64,000 bases of DNA from Staphylotrichum longicolle (GCA_019096155.1 JAHCVI010000005.1:754468-818467), one strand, 5' to 3'. Positions 22,166-33,778 are shown, counted from the stretch's first letter. Numbers and translations are program-made. The notes: generated by a model not told the origin, from the sequence alone.

Positions 22166-23388
22166 ATGATGTCAGACAACGACAACACAAAAGAAGGCGG
22201 TCGAAGCGACCGTCAGTTGGCCCAACTGATGCAGTTCCTCACTACCCAGCTGGGAACAATCCAGGCAGGGCAGTCGGAACAGGCCCAGAGGTTCGCCGAA
22301 ATGGAGGCGCGCCAGGCCCATGAGCGGGAGGCAACCCAGGCGCATATCAAGGCCCTCCAAGAGACCATTGCGTCTCTACAAGCCACGCCATCGACCACGC
22401 CCCAAAGCCCAACACCCCAGCACTCCCCACAGTCGCCATCACACCACCGTCTCCCCCTGGCCAGACGAAAAGGAAGATGACCCTCCCGGACCCCCCTCGC
22501 TTCGATAGGAACCGGAAGAAATACCGGAATTGGAGGTTGGAAATGGAAGGCAAACTGCATACCGACGGCCGCCTCCTTGGTTCGCCTATAGACCATTTCA
22601 CCTACATTTACTCACGGCTCGGAGACACCCCCCAGTCAATGGCAGCCGCTTTATACGAGAGCGGCGGCCTAGGCGGTACCCGTAACCCTACTGGCTTCCT
22701 CCAGTACCTGACAACCACGTACGAAGACCCCAATGTTGCCCAATATGCACTCAACAACCTCGACAGCATGGCCCAGGGCAAAACAGAGTCGTTTGCAGCG
22801 TTCTACCCGAGGTTCGAGAAGCAATTGGCCGATGCGGGGGGCGCCACTTGGCACGCCCCAGTCCAGATCAACTACCTCCGGAAGGCCCTCAACGATGAGA
22901 TGAAGGACCTCCTCATTCCTATGCTACACTTACCAAAGGATTATCCGGGATTCGTCCAGGAACTCCACAACCTTGGTGCCAACGTCGATGCTCGGAGGGC
23001 TACCCAGAGGAGAGCAGGCAGGGAAGCTCCATTCCTTCCCAAGGCGAGGAATGCCCCCCCCGGCCAGAGGGCTACAAAGCACCAGAACCACGAGCGTACT
23101 ACTCACCCCCCTTACGATATAATAGACTGGGAGCCCACGAGGGTTAGCCGGATGATTCAGCGGGATAACCCCAGGCTTGCCGGCAAGCGAGCTAAATGGG
23201 TAGACGAGAAAGAAAAGGAGCGCCGAAGGAAGGAAGGTCGCTATTTCAGATGTGGGAGAACGGGATATGTGGTGGCCGAGTGCCCGCTCCTCCCAGCCAG
23301 ACCACCGCCTGGCTTGGCTAGAGCGAACCACTCAAGTGAAGAAGTCAAGGCCTATTGTCACGGCCCTAGTCGAAGATACCGAGGATGA
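22166..23388 (+). pseudogene. Chromovirus gag, one frameshift
   Basis: ATG at 22166 starts a coiled-coil N-terminus (QLAQLMQFLTTQLGTIQ, EMEARQAHEREATQ). A one-base shift between about 22385 and 22440 moves to the capsid frame (PPRFDRNRKKYRNWRLEMEG, NNLDSMAQGKTESFAAFYPR). The zinc knuckle near 23245 reads YFRCGRTGYVVAEC: the first Cys and the His of CCHC are both Tyr, each explained by one CpA-to-TpA change. Gag packages the element's RNA. Confidence 0.8.
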
Positions 23389-23827
23389 AGGAAGTACATT
23401 GCACGACCAGTCAGAAGGGGACGACGAAGAGTTAAAAAGAGTAGCTCCTGGTCAAAGCCGTGGCCAGGAGCACTCAGAGGCGAAACAAGACTGGAAGGAA
23501 GTCGAGGACCAGATGGATGGCAACCCTTTTTATATCAACTTTGGCATCAATGGGATTCATTACACCAAAGCCCTCGTTGATAGTGGTTGCTTGTGCTTTG
23601 CTACCATCAGTCTCTCCTTTGCCAGACGCTTACGCCTCCCACGCATCTCAATCACCCCCCGTGACCTTGCCCAGGTCAACGTGACAGTCAAGGGCGCTAT
23701 CCGAGAGGTGGCCTACGCAGACACCGACATCGACGGCCACAAGCTGAACCGCGTCTTCTTTTACGTCATCCCGATCAGGAGGATGATATTATCCTTGGAC
23801 GGCCGTGGATGGATGCCAAACAAGTAA
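23252..23827 (+). pseudogene. Chromovirus protease
   Basis: A frame shifted relative to gag overlaps its end, which could be natural frameshifting. The active-site motif is ALVDSGCLCFATIS (about 23571-23610), followed by the flap region and KGAIREVAYADTDIDGHKL. The frame ends just where the RT-linker frame begins. Confidence 0.7.
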
Positions 23828-25656
23828 CAATTTCCCCATCTCGAGGGGAACTAAAGATCGGGACGTCGGGCTTGACAGTCAAAGAAAGGAGCCAGGGAGA
23901 GGGCCTAACCCTGCCAATCTCTCAACAGATGTCCAGCGTATTCGCAGCCTTGGTACGGAAGACCCGCAAGTCCCAGGCATCCCAAGATCACGACCCAATG
24001 AAACCGGCGCAGGTTTTCGCCGCAAGCCTCAGGGATATTGAAAAGGCACTCGCTCCAAAGAAGTATACCGACCCCCGACAGAAGCTACCCCCGCACTATC
24101 ACGAGTTCCTCCCCCTCTTCGACCGGAGCGCAGCCGACCAGCTGCCGCCCTACCGACCTGGTATAGATCACGAGATCCCAGTGGAGAAGGACGAGGGCGG
24201 GCAGAGAAAACCCTTGCCTTGGGCCCCCTATACGGGATGTCCGCGAGGAACTGATCGTCTTGCGGAAAACCCTTACGGACCTACTCGACAAGAACTTCAT
24301 CAGAGCAAGTAGCTCGTCGGCCTCGGCTCCAGTCCTGTTTGTCAGGAAGCCCGGGGGCGGGCTACGCTTCTGCGTCGACTACCGAGGCCTGAACGCTATT
24401 ACTCGCAAGGACCGGTACCCGCTTCCCTTGATCAACGAGACGCTCCGGTCTTTGTCGAAGGCGAGATGGTTTACGAAGCTAGATGTAATTGCCGCTTTCC
24501 ACAAAATCCGAATCAAGGAAGGAGACAAGTGGAAAACTGCGTTTCGTACGAGGTACGGGCTATACGAGTGGCTAGTCACCCCCTTTAGATTGACTGGCGC
24601 ACCAGCTACCTTCCAACGATACATCAACAACACGCTACGCGAGTACCTCGACGAGTTCTGTTCGGCTTATATCGACGACGTCCTGATCTACTCCGACGGC
24701 TCTCTCTCTGACCATAGGAAGAAGGTCAAAATGGTCATGAAAAGGCTCCAAGGAGCCGGTCTCCAGGTCGACATCGATAAGTGTGACTTTGAGGCAAAGA
24801 GCGTTAAGTACTTGGGGTTCATTGTGGAGGCTGGGAAAGGTATCCGCGTCGACCCAGAGAAGATCAGGGCAGTGGAACAGTGGGAGCGCCCGAGGTCTAT
24901 CAAAGGAGTCAGAGGGTTCGTTGGGTTTGCCAACTACTACCGGAGTTCGTTCCGAACTTCTCAACGGTGGCAATGCCCCTGACAGCCTTGACTAAGAAGG
25001 GAGCCCCTTCTCTGGTCGCCTCAGTGCGACGAAGCCTTCAAGCGGCTTAAGACCCTCCTGATCAGCGCTCCGATCCTGGCTCAGTGGGACCCAGACCGGA
25101 AGACTGTGGTCGAGACAGACTCCTCGGGGTACGCCATCGGAGGATCACTCTCCCAGTACGACGACGAGGGGATCCTACGGCCAGTGGCATTTTTCTCAAA
25201 GAAGAACAACGCAGCAGAGTGCAACTACCCGATCCACGACAAGGAACTCTTGGCTATCATTCGTTGTCTTGAGCAGTGGGATTCGGAGCTACGGAGTGTG
25301 CCGTCATTTGAGGTCTTGACCGACCACAAGAACCTCGAATACTTCAGAAGAAGCGGCAGTTGAGCGAGAGACAGGTCCGCTGGGCAGAAATCCTCGCCCG
25401 CTACAACTTTAAGCTGAGCTACCGGCCGGGCAAGGAAGCCGTGGTACCTGACGCACTCTCGAGGCGTGAGCAAGATGTGCCGGCAGATGGATTCGACGAA
25501 CGTCTAGCTGGACGTTGCTTCCAGCTGTTAAAAGTACAGAGAGGCCGTGTCTCCGTCCACCGAGCGCAAATCAACGCCCTTGAGAGGGTATTAGAGGTAG
25601 AGAAAGCGGAACCCTGGACTGGCGAGCTGGAACAAAGGTTAGCGCAGGGTTCGTGA
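23809..25656 (+). pseudogene. Chromovirus reverse transcriptase and RNase H
   Basis: RT: KPGGGLRFCVDYRGLNA, the LDVIAAFHKIRI palm Asp, and the active site YIDDVLIYSD near 24668. RNase H: ETDSSGYAIGGSLSQ, HDKELLAIIRCLE, LTDHKNLEYF. Frame breaks occur near 24230 (CCC tract), 24955, about 25010 and 25345. Several of these breaks are in short homopolymers. Confidence 0.82.
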
Positions 25657-27272
25657 AGGCTGGTGATCGGGACGGGGACGACGACGAAGCCGACAAGTCA
25701 GATCCCCCCGAGAACCCATTTACCGATAGGCCCCTGAAGGAGCTGTGGGACCAAGGACTAGACGCCAATAACCGCTACTGGCTAATCCGCCAGTTGGTTA
25801 AAGACGGCGAGAGGCAGTTGCCACCACAGTGGGGACTGCCAATCTCTATCGCAGAGTGCTCAATCGACGAAGGCAAACGGCTCTGCTGGAGGGGACGAAT
25901 CTGGCTTCCCTCTTTCGAACCACTTCGAACCCGGGTTATCCAGGAGACGCACGATTCAGCCCTCTCTGGACACCCAGGCAGGGACCTTACGAAGCTACTG
26001 ATCGCTCGAAAGTTCACATGGCCCGGCCTCAGCCAGGATGTCCGGAAATTCCTCCGGAACTGCGACGTATGCGGAAGAACAGCGGTGTGGAGAGAGAAGC
26101 GGCGCGGCCTACTGAAGCCCCTTCCAATCCCTGAGCGGATCTGGAATGAGATTTCCATGGACTTCATCACCGGGCTGCCCCCATCTGGCCCTGACCAAGC
26201 GGATTCGATCATGGTTATCACCGACCGGCTGTCGAAGAGTGTGATCTTTGAGGCGATGGCGTCGACAACGGCGGAAGCAATGGCCGATCGGCTGCTCAGT
26301 TGCCTCATTCGGCACCACGGCCTCCCCTCGGCGATTGTCTCCGACAGAGGACCCCAGTTCGTCGGCCACATGTGGAAGAGGATTTGCGAGTTGCTCAAAA
26401 TCACTCGGAGATTGTCCACAGCCTACCACCCCGAGACCGATGGCGCAACAGAACGGGCCAACCAGGTATTGGAACATTACCTACGCTGCTATACGACGTA
26501 TTGGCAAGACGACTAGGCCGGCCTGCTGGCAGCAGCAATGCTAGCTATGAACAACCGGACTACAACATCGACCGGAATGAGTCCCTTCTTCCTAACACAC
26601 GGCTACGACGTGGACCTCCTTGACCTGTCCGGTGGGCGAGAGGAACTACGCACGACCGGGAGCTCCCCAGTGGCTCGCGGGGAAGCCTTCGTTGCCAAGC
26701 TTAAGGAAGGAACAGAGATAGCGCAGGCTGCGATGGCCACGGCCCAGGAACGACAAGAGGAGTACGCCAACCGGGACAGACAAGTCGCAGAACGGTTTAG
26801 TGTAGGAGACAAAGTTTGGTTGCGTATGAAGAATGTCAAGACCGACAGGCCCTCGAAGAAGCTCGACTGGCTCAACGCCAAATACACCGTCACAGAGCTG
26901 ATCGGCTCGCACGCCTATCGTCTGGACACACCACCGGGCATCTACAACGTATTCCACGTCATGCTGTTGAAGCGGGCTAGTAACGATCCACTACCATCAC
27001 AGGTCCAAGATGATACCCAGCCCCCTGCCATAGTACCAGAAGACGACCCGGACGGCGAGGAAGAGTGGCAAGTCGAAGAGATCCTCAAGTCGAGGAAGAC
27101 GAGAGGAACAACGAAGTTGCTAGTCAAGTGGACTGGCTACGCACAGCCTACGTGGGAGCCGCTGAGCACCTTCTTGGAGACGGAGGCCCTGGACCGGTAC
27201 GAGGCCACCTACAGGAAGATCACAGAAGACGACGCAACGGCGGGAGAGGAGGGGGATATTGTAACGGGCTGA
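25653..27272 (+). pseudogene. Chromovirus integrase with C-terminal chromodomain
   Basis: HHCC finger (HDSALSGHPG .. NCDVCGRT, 25952-26080), catalytic D in MDFITGLP, D in VSDRGPQF, E in PETDGATERANQ, then a GPY-like KVWLRMKNVK region and a chromodomain (WQVEEILKSRKTRG, KLLVKWTGYAQPTWEPL) near 27067-27160. The frame is continuous except for a TAG at 26514-26516 (DD*AGLLAAA, likely TGG). The pol stop (27270-27272) lies inside the 3' LTR. Chromodomain integrases direct insertion to marked heterochromatin. Confidence 0.88.
27242..27255 (+). promoter_or_regulatory. Polypurine tract
   Basis: GGGAGAGGAGGGGG, 4 bp before the 3' LTR; the plus-strand DNA primer position. Confidence 0.8.
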
Positions 27273-27510
27273 GCCCTGCAGAGGCCTCGGCGACCCTCGG
27301 CCAACCCCAACCCCTGAAGGGGACCCCTGATCATCCCATGGCCAACGACTCCATCACACTTACCCCTTTTCATTCTTAGCCTCCCTCTGGGCAGACAGAA
27401 GCCAACGCGACGCGTTGGCCATGTCCCGTTCTTTTCTTTCTTTCTTCAAGCTTAGTTATACTCGTCGAGTCGTCATCAGATAGTTGCAATATACTCCTGT
27501 GACCGTTACA
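27260..27510 (+). repeat. Chromovirus 3' LTR
   Basis: TGTAACG to CGTTACA, 251 bp, a match to the 5' LTR apart from one indel. Confidence 0.95.
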
Positions 27511-28620
27511 GGTAGGGAGTAGTGGACTAGAACTCTGGTCTATATACAATCCCCTAGAGGATAAGACCCTACTGCAAGACCTACTAGCCCAGAGAGTACT
27601 AGCCTACCTAGTAGTGCTAGCCGGGGAGTTCAACCTCTACTACCCATAGTGGGACCGGTACGGCCAGTATTAGAGGAAAGCTGAGGCCCAGCTAGAACTA
27701 GCACTACAGTAGGACCTTAACCTCTGAACTCTAGCAGGCATGGTAACTAGGGCTCTGCAAAGGAGCTAGTAAGGCCGTATATCTACTATCGACTATTTCT
27801 GGGCTATAGTAGGCCTTCCAGCAGTCTACTATAGCTTAGAACATAGGGGGAGGTCAGACTACTACCTACAGGTCCTTAAAGTGTATACTATTAGGCTCCT
27901 ACTTCGATAGACCTAGCTAGAGGATTGGAACTAGAAGATGATGTAGAAGAAGAGAGTTGAGGCCGAGGCAACTAACCTACCGAGGAAAATAGGCCTAGAG
28001 GACATTAGACTATAGGGCCTTAGGGCCCACATCGAGGATTAGGAGGGTCTAAGAGAGGTCTTCGATCAACTGATCGAAGAACTATAGAGAGTGGCAGAGG
28101 CCGTAGCCCCCTGGAAAAAAGCCAATAGGGGAAAGAGATCCCCCTGGTGGTCAGAGGAAGTCCAAGAGGCCCAAGGAGAGGCTAGGGAGGCCGAGAAGCG
28201 GTATAGGGTAGCCCTGTCGAGGTAGAGCAAAGTGTCACAGGTGATGTAGACAGGTGACTGGATGACGATTGTATTCAGTGCTAACTACAGTCTAGGCTCT
28301 ATTCCGTCGGGTACAGGCAGGCTCTATTGTCAAGACGTAGCTCGAGGAGCTACGAACAGGTCTCGCGACAGCGAGCTGCAGGATCTTCAACCCACAGGGG
28401 GCCCGTGCTTCTCCGCGTGTCGGGTTCCACCCGTGGGTCCCGGTGGACACGGCGGAACCGCCGTGACACAAAGAGGTACTAAACCAACGACTACGGGCTC
28501 TGATAGCCACTATCAACGAGGAGAAGACCAAGGCCTGGAGATCTACGCTATAGAAGGCCACCTAGCACCTAGACCTACTTTGGGCTCTCGAACGGTGGGC
28601 TCGTTGTAGAAGCTTCAACC
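27511..28620 (+). mobile_element. Second LINE continued: endonuclease and RT linker, TAG-rich
   Basis: Endonuclease motifs survive: GEFNLYYP*WDRYG (about 27627-27668), STIDYFWAIVGLPAVYY, HRGRSDYY. The linker before RT follows (SPWWSEEVQEAQ, EAEKRYRVALSR) and, after a solo LTR, LNQRLRALIATINEEKTKAW, LLWALERWARC. Stops are mainly TAG. It ends at a breakpoint near 28620 against an unrelated gene. Reverse transcriptase is missing. Confidence 0.72.
28233..28468. repeat. Solo LTR with 5-bp target duplication
   Basis: 236 bp bounded by TGTCAC and GTGACA and flanked by CAAAG on both sides (28228-28232 and 28469-28473). Removing it with one CAAAG restores the LINE reading frame (SRWSK-type context into EVLNQRLRAL). 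It left the LINE otherwise untouched, so it inserted into it. Its composition is not TAG-enriched. Confidence 0.85.
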
Positions 28621-29403
28621 CCCTAGAAGAAATCGTTCATGGCCTGGAAGGGATCTGATCTGTTCTATGCAGGCATAGAAGTCTAAGACGGATTGGCGAC
28701 GTCGCTCCAGCACTTGCTCTCTCCAAGCATTCTGTTCTAGGCTGCGTAAAGGGGCGTTGACTTCGTCGCGGAGCCCTTCGTACCAGCGAACGATGTCTAG
28801 ATGATTCCGTGCTAGATCAGACACATTGCCCCGACTATCGATGAGCTGGCTTAGAATAACAGCGCGGCCCTCTTCCAAGTACTGTAGAGCATCATCGACT
28901 CGGTGCGATGCCAGATGCAGCGAGCATAGATCTGCAGCCACGCCTGCAAAAGTCGAGACGACATACTGTTGGTCGTTACGGTCAAGGAGCTTTGTATTGA
29001 GGGCAGGCAGCAAATGAATAACATCTTAGCCAAGCTCCACGGCAGCACTGACATCTCCTCGGATGGCAAGGAGCTTGATACAGCGAGCAGCAGCGTGGAC
29101 ACGATGAAATGGCACGCCTGTGTCGGTGTCCCAAGCCTGTTGGAGATGAAGAGAGGCGTTATCGAGGTCGGCCATGGCTCCAGTGCGTTCATACCGACTC
29201 GTAAGCTTGTTTCCGAGGTTATTCAACCAGGTTGCGCGGTCGGGGTGGTCTTTGGGCGTGGCGGCCACTGCTTGTCGAGCCACGGCAATGGCTTCCTCCA
29301 GGTGGGCCATGGCTCCGGTGCGTTCATACCAACGAAAAAGCTTGGTTCCGAGGTTATTCAACCTCCCTGCGCGGTCGTGGTGGTTGTCGGGTGTGGCGGC
29401 CAA
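28617..29403 (-). pseudogene. TPR protein of the TPR-CHAT type, both ends missing
   Basis: The minus strand reads two TPR-like units of the form GRLNNLGTKLFRWYERTGAM and ATWLNNLGNKLTSRYERTGA, then DVIHLLPALNTKLLDRNDQQ, LEEGRAVILSQLIDSRGN and QIRSLPGHERFLL. The frame is continuous except for one TAA near 29026-29028 (LG*D, likely CAA). These repeats normally precede a CHAT caspase-like domain, which is cut off at the LINE breakpoint. Families of this form are common in fungal NLR-like repertoires. Confidence 0.68.
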
Positions 29404-29451
29404 GGGTCCACAAAGGACCGGCCCCTCTTCGTGAAGGAAACGGTGCCCTTG

Positions 29452-30018
29452 CTAACTGCGGTGTCCGGCGGATAGACAAGAGCTTCTCCACTTGAAGCCA
29501 AAGATGCCCTTCGCATTAACAAGTGGCTCCGGATGCACCTGAACGGCAGGTGCAGCATTCGAGCCAAGGTTGTGGAGGATTTCGAATTTGTCTACAATAA
29601 ACCGTCTCTGGCGGTCATTGGCGGCGACTTTGCAAACTGGGAATTGCTCCTCTCCGCTGGCGGGTCCTTGGTCGAGCTCTTGTCTTGGCGCTGACAGGTA
29701 CATCAGATGATCTACCAGGTACTTCCGAGAAGAATGAGTCACAAAGCTTCCCTCGTCATCGGTACAATGAGAAAAGCGATTTATGGCTGAACGTGATCGG
29801 TGTGCTGGTAGCATCAAACATTCCCACAACGAGTGCCAAGACCCGACATTGGCTGTAAAGTACGGTACCGTAAACTGTGCGATTGCCCGACAACACGCAT
29901 CTGGGTCGCCCACAGAAGGCCGGTTTGTTGATGAAGATCCTGGAGGCGCCAGGCCGTCTTTGTCGTTCTGCGACTGCGCGGACGTCACCTGCCTTGACGA
30001 CGCCTGGCCGTACCGCAA
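29452..30018 (-). CDS. Unrecognised ORF
   Basis: A 188-codon minus-strand frame with believable composition in its C-terminal two thirds (SSRKYLVDHLMYLSAPRQE, RRFIVDKFEILHNLGSNAA). No start context or domain is recognised; it may be part of the neighbouring TPR gene's lost N-terminus or a separate fragment. Confidence 0.3.
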   Translation of the reverse strand: MRYGQASSRQVTSAQSQNDKDGLAPPGSSSTNRPSVGDPDACCRAIAQFTVPYFTANVGSWHSLWECLMLPAHRSRSAINRFSHCTDDEGSFVTHSSRKYLVDHLMYLSAPRQELDQGPASGEEQFPVCKVAANDRQRRFIVDKFEILHNLGSNAAPAVQVHPEPLVNAKGIFGFKWRSSCLSAGHRS

Positions 30019-30478
30019 ACCCCGCCCTCCTTCCTAACCGCAACCTATCCCTCAACCGCTCCCGGATTACAATGACCTTCCCCGCCCCGCGGCGTGATGG
30101 CACCGGGGGGCGTCTTGCGTCGCTCGTGGTAATGCTGAACTGCGGCACGCCTGAGGCGGCGTCGGCGTTGGTGCTGCGAGAGGACAAGCCGGGCATCTGG
30201 TCTAAGATGTGGCTTTTGTCGGGGGCGGAGGCGCTGGCCGCACTGTTGAATTGGCGCCAGTATTGCCAAGAAGTGCCTTCCGATAGCCATATAACCCCAA
30301 GCTCTTATGCAGACGCATCAAGCTGGAACCCGGAGATTGTCACGCAAGCACAGTCGCGTGTCGGATCATGGGTCGACAGTCAAGTCGCCAGCTCGGAAGC
30401 GGCGAGGGGAGAAGGTTTTAGACGCATTCTGCTTCCTGAAGTTTCTCAAATGCAGGTGCATCCAGGGACCTCAGCTGA

Positions 30479-31263
30479 AAGGTTCGAAGTATGAATATCT
30501 AACCGTAGATGAGCTCCAGAGGGTGATAGTTCACACGACAGCTCATCTGCATCAAGCTAAATGCGCTTGATTTGAGAGAGAGAACTTTCATCCCTCTGCA
30601 TCCCCCTTCCCCCTCACCCCCCGGCGCCTCAAGAGGTGGCATGGCCGTCTCGGGAAAGGATGTGTCGGAGATGGTGTGGGCCACACCAACCCGGGGAGGG
30701 TGGCGGTGGTGCGGCTGGGCCTGATTCGGTGGAGCTAGCCATTGTGGGGATTTACATATGTCCAGGCTGTTCGCTGCATACGGTTCCCGCACTTCTCGTG
30801 GAGATTGCATCAGGCGAGTGGGGCGCCATGTGCTACGTTGGAGACGCAGCTGGGGTCCTCTCTTGTCTTGGTGGCTGCTGACTGCTGCAGACGGCTAAAA
30901 GCAACGCAGAGCAAAGACGCCTGGCCTAACCCTAGTTGATTGTCGGGTCTAGCAACTGCCGCAAGCGTCGTCCAAGGAATGGAACCGAACCGGAGTTCTC
31001 CTCTTCCTCTGCAACGCTCTTTGGCATGCCAAGGCGGGCTGCAGATCCTCGACGCGGAAAGGGAGTTGTTTCCGTTCAGCTGCTGTCTGATGAACCTTGT
31101 TCTCCCAAAAAGTACCAGGGGGGGACCCGACAATGCCCCCCTTCCACCCCAACCTCCGGACCGAGCCGCTAAACCGGATACGAAGAGGATGAAATGCCTG
31201 AAGAAAAGACGAGACAGAGGAGAAGGATTAAAGAACCCAAGCGAGAATGCTGATGGGCTGAAG
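30479..31263. repeat. Dispersed repeat, copy A (longest)
   Basis: The first 330 bp match 45241-45562, and 30745-31263 match 43269-43711, with scattered substitutions and indels (roughly 85-90% by eye). Shared landmarks are GGTTCGAAGTATGAATATC, TTTGGCATGCCAAGGCGGGC and GCAGATCCTCGACG. No terminal repeats or coding domain were found. It could be an untranslated part of a retroelement or of a multigene family. 30019-30478 shows only weak open frames. Confidence 0.7.
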
Positions 31264-31451
31264 CGGCTGCGGAACTACGTCGGGATATCCGCATCGGGAT
31301 AAGCTCCAGGATGAGGTGAGGCTGGAAAATCGGAATCTCTATCACAGACAGCGAATGTCGCAAGAGCTGAAGATCTCTCTCCTTCATAGTTACCTTATGA
31401 CCAATACATTTGACTTCATGTTCTCTCTTAGTGGTCAAGTTCCATACTGAG

Positions 31452-32580
31452 ATGTCCAGTTCGAACTGCAGCTACAGCACACTGTCCGACCTCGACAGTC
31501 TGGAAGCGTTCTCACCAGACGATCTCGCAGCATGGGTCCGTGATTGTCCGAGCATCTGCATGATCCTCGCTGGGAATGGAAACCCCGATCTCTTCGGCGT
31601 CGGAGTAGGACCCCAATTCCATTTGTTCTAGTATCGCCTACCTAGGTATCGGCTCTAAGAACGCAAAATTTAGGTCCTGGTCTCCTACTTCATCTCGCTC
31701 TTCCTAGCGACAATCTACGGCCCTGTCCTTTTCATTGTAGGCTATGTCGCAGGGGCATGGAGAGAGCCTCGCCACCTACTGCCCCGCTTTATCCAGCGGC
31801 TTTTGGGCCACCAAGAAGTCGCAATATGGTCACAGCTCTTCTTCGGCCTCGCAATAGTTGTGGCATGCGTGATCCGTCGACGAGACGACACACTCCAGGG
31901 GTACGAAGGGGCCATCATCCGATGTGTTGTGATCATCAACGCCGCATCATCAGCCATGACTTGGAGTTCCTGGTTTCGGCCGCTCAACAGGTGGCCTCTG
32001 TTTGTTGCTCTCGTCCTAACTACCATCATCCTCGACTTCTACGCAAGTAGTTCGCCTGCAAGGCCACAACTGCTGCACTGGAATGCGATGAACGCCTGCA
32101 TGGACAAGTTCGAGATAACGAAAAATAGCCAACATAAGGATTCCTGCCATCATTGCGGTGGCAGTCGCATCCTTTGTGCTGTTTCTAGCCTGGCTCTACC
32201 TGTTCTGGATGTCGCACTGGGGAGACTCATCCCCGCTCGTATGTCCATGTCTCCTCATGTTTGCAATTTCAATCGGACAACAAACCTGAGTCACTGTGAC
32301 TAACTATTCCTCAAAGTTCCAAGATGATATCAACCGAGCTGCTCGGTTCGCGGCCTGGGCAGCCACTGGATACATCGTTGGCGCGATGATGTACCTCGAA
32401 GGCGCTGCTGTCTTCTTTTTCTACGTCATGCTGCTCCTCCGACAGAAGGCAGAGAATTTTATTGCAGCTGGGAAGTGGCAGGAGAATGAGTGGGGCCTCG
32501 GGCAGATTATTGCGGCGTTCTCGTGGGCGCCGCTGTTGGTAGAATTGGGCAGCGCTATCTTCGAATTCTTGATGTTGTGA
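31452..32580 (+). pseudogene. Seven-membrane-segment protein of unknown function, one frame break
   Basis: ATG at 31452 (MSSSNCSYSTLSDLDSLEAF). Exon 1 ends at 31604 after CPSICMILAGNGNPDLFGVG; intron 31605-31673. Exon 2 encodes four membrane segments (SYFISLFLATIYGPVLFIVG, LFFGLAIVVACVI, CVVIINAASSAMTW, LFVALVLTTIILDFY). A one-base shift near 32125 leads to segment five (IIAVAVASFVLFLAWLYLFW). A probable intron from about 32240 to 32316 is followed by two more segments and the stop at 32580. A fragment of a second member sits at 41075-41149. No function is known to me. Confidence 0.55.
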
Positions 32581-33778
32581 GCAAGGGGAGAACGCCCTGG
32601 CCCACATGGGCGGCTTGGAAGGGGATAGGAGAGAGAACAAGGCGAGGAGCCTTGCTGCCGTCCTTCCCAGCAGGTTGACGGCGAGGGGAGCGCGGTTGTT
32701 GGGGTGCAGAGCCGGAGAGGAAGCGTACCGGGCTGGTGGGTTTATGTTTCTGTGGCACAACCACTGGTGGGAACCCGGCGGCCGGGGGGGGGGGGGGGGG
32801 GGAGGGGCCTTGCCCGACGCCGATGACCTCGGCAGGTCCGTAGACGCCGTTGGCGAACCAGTCCCAGTCCAGAGCCCTCTCGAACGCGGGAATGATGTTC
32901 TCAGTCACCCTGCAGCCGCCTCGTCGTCTTCGTCTACCTGTATGGCATCCGACTCATCGACACAACCTCCGCTCTCCTCAGCCTTAGCCTTCGGCGTATC
33001 CGCATTGCCCTTGTTGTAGGTGAACAATGTCGTCCCTTGCCCATTCCCTGATACAGCCAGGCACCTTCAAGAGTCTTCACTCTTTCGACTCTGTGAAGGC
33101 GCCCATAACTCTTGTTGTATCTACGGACTTGGATGGGCGTCCCGGCGTAGCTTAACCGGTGTTGCTTTCCTGGACAGCATCTCTGTAATGTTTACAGCCA
33201 TGGCGGCCGTTTGGATTGGGCTCATCTCGCACTCATTGGTATGTGTGATGCGCTCTGGTTGTGCCCGACTGGCGCCCCATCTTCTCCCTCTCCTCCCAGA
33301 CTGTCGCCGTCCACTTCTCCACTCCGCTGGCAGCGGCTTCCGGAGACCAGCGGTTCGACGCGAAAAATGACATCAACTCAGCCGGGCTGAATTCCCGCTC
33401 TGGACACAACGCGTCTCATCTGCGCTCGAAAAATGGCCCTGTATAAACGTCATGCGCAGCACTCCTGAATGTCTGCTTTGTCAGTCGCTGAGTGTGTTTT
33501 GGCTGCATTTTGCGCGCCAAGGCCACGGTTGGCCTCCACGCTTCAACGATGCATCAATCGCCTGAGACTCTCGGTAATCATCGCCATTTCGGGACAGCCC
33601 TGCCTTCTTAGAGCAGGTCCGGCAAACCTTCAGGCCTATCACACCAAGTATTTTCTCTCGGAAGCAAGAGGTCATCACGAGGCTAACGTGGTCGCCTTGG
33701 CTGCACCTGCACCCCGCAATCAGACCTCACAGCTGCAGGAGCGCGGCTCTACTTCAGCGCAACATATTCCAAGGAAAA
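32581..33778. other. No gene; 19-G run
   Basis: G19 at 32784-32802. No coding frame I can support. Confidence 0.5.

Larger units (their letters stand above)
21713..27510 (+). mobile_element. Chromovirus (Ty3/gypsy with chromodomain integrase)
   Basis: A 5.8-kb LTR retrotransposon. The LTRs (250 and 251 bp) are identical except for one indel in a T/C tract. Internal order is gag, protease, RT, RNase H, integrase, chromodomain, followed by a polypurine tract. The LTR tips are TGTAACG and CGTTACA. Several frameshifts and at least one TAG make it non-coding as read. The 5-bp flanks differ (CCCTA left, GGTAG right), so there is no target duplication. It separates the two halves of a LINE but also abuts a foreign LTR on the left, indicating rearrangement after or during insertion. 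Confidence 0.93.

Noticed and set aside
21708..27515. Target-site duplication for the chromovirus
   Set aside because: CCCTA and GGTAG differ; only an inverted CTCCCTA/TAGGGAG match exists, which may be chance.
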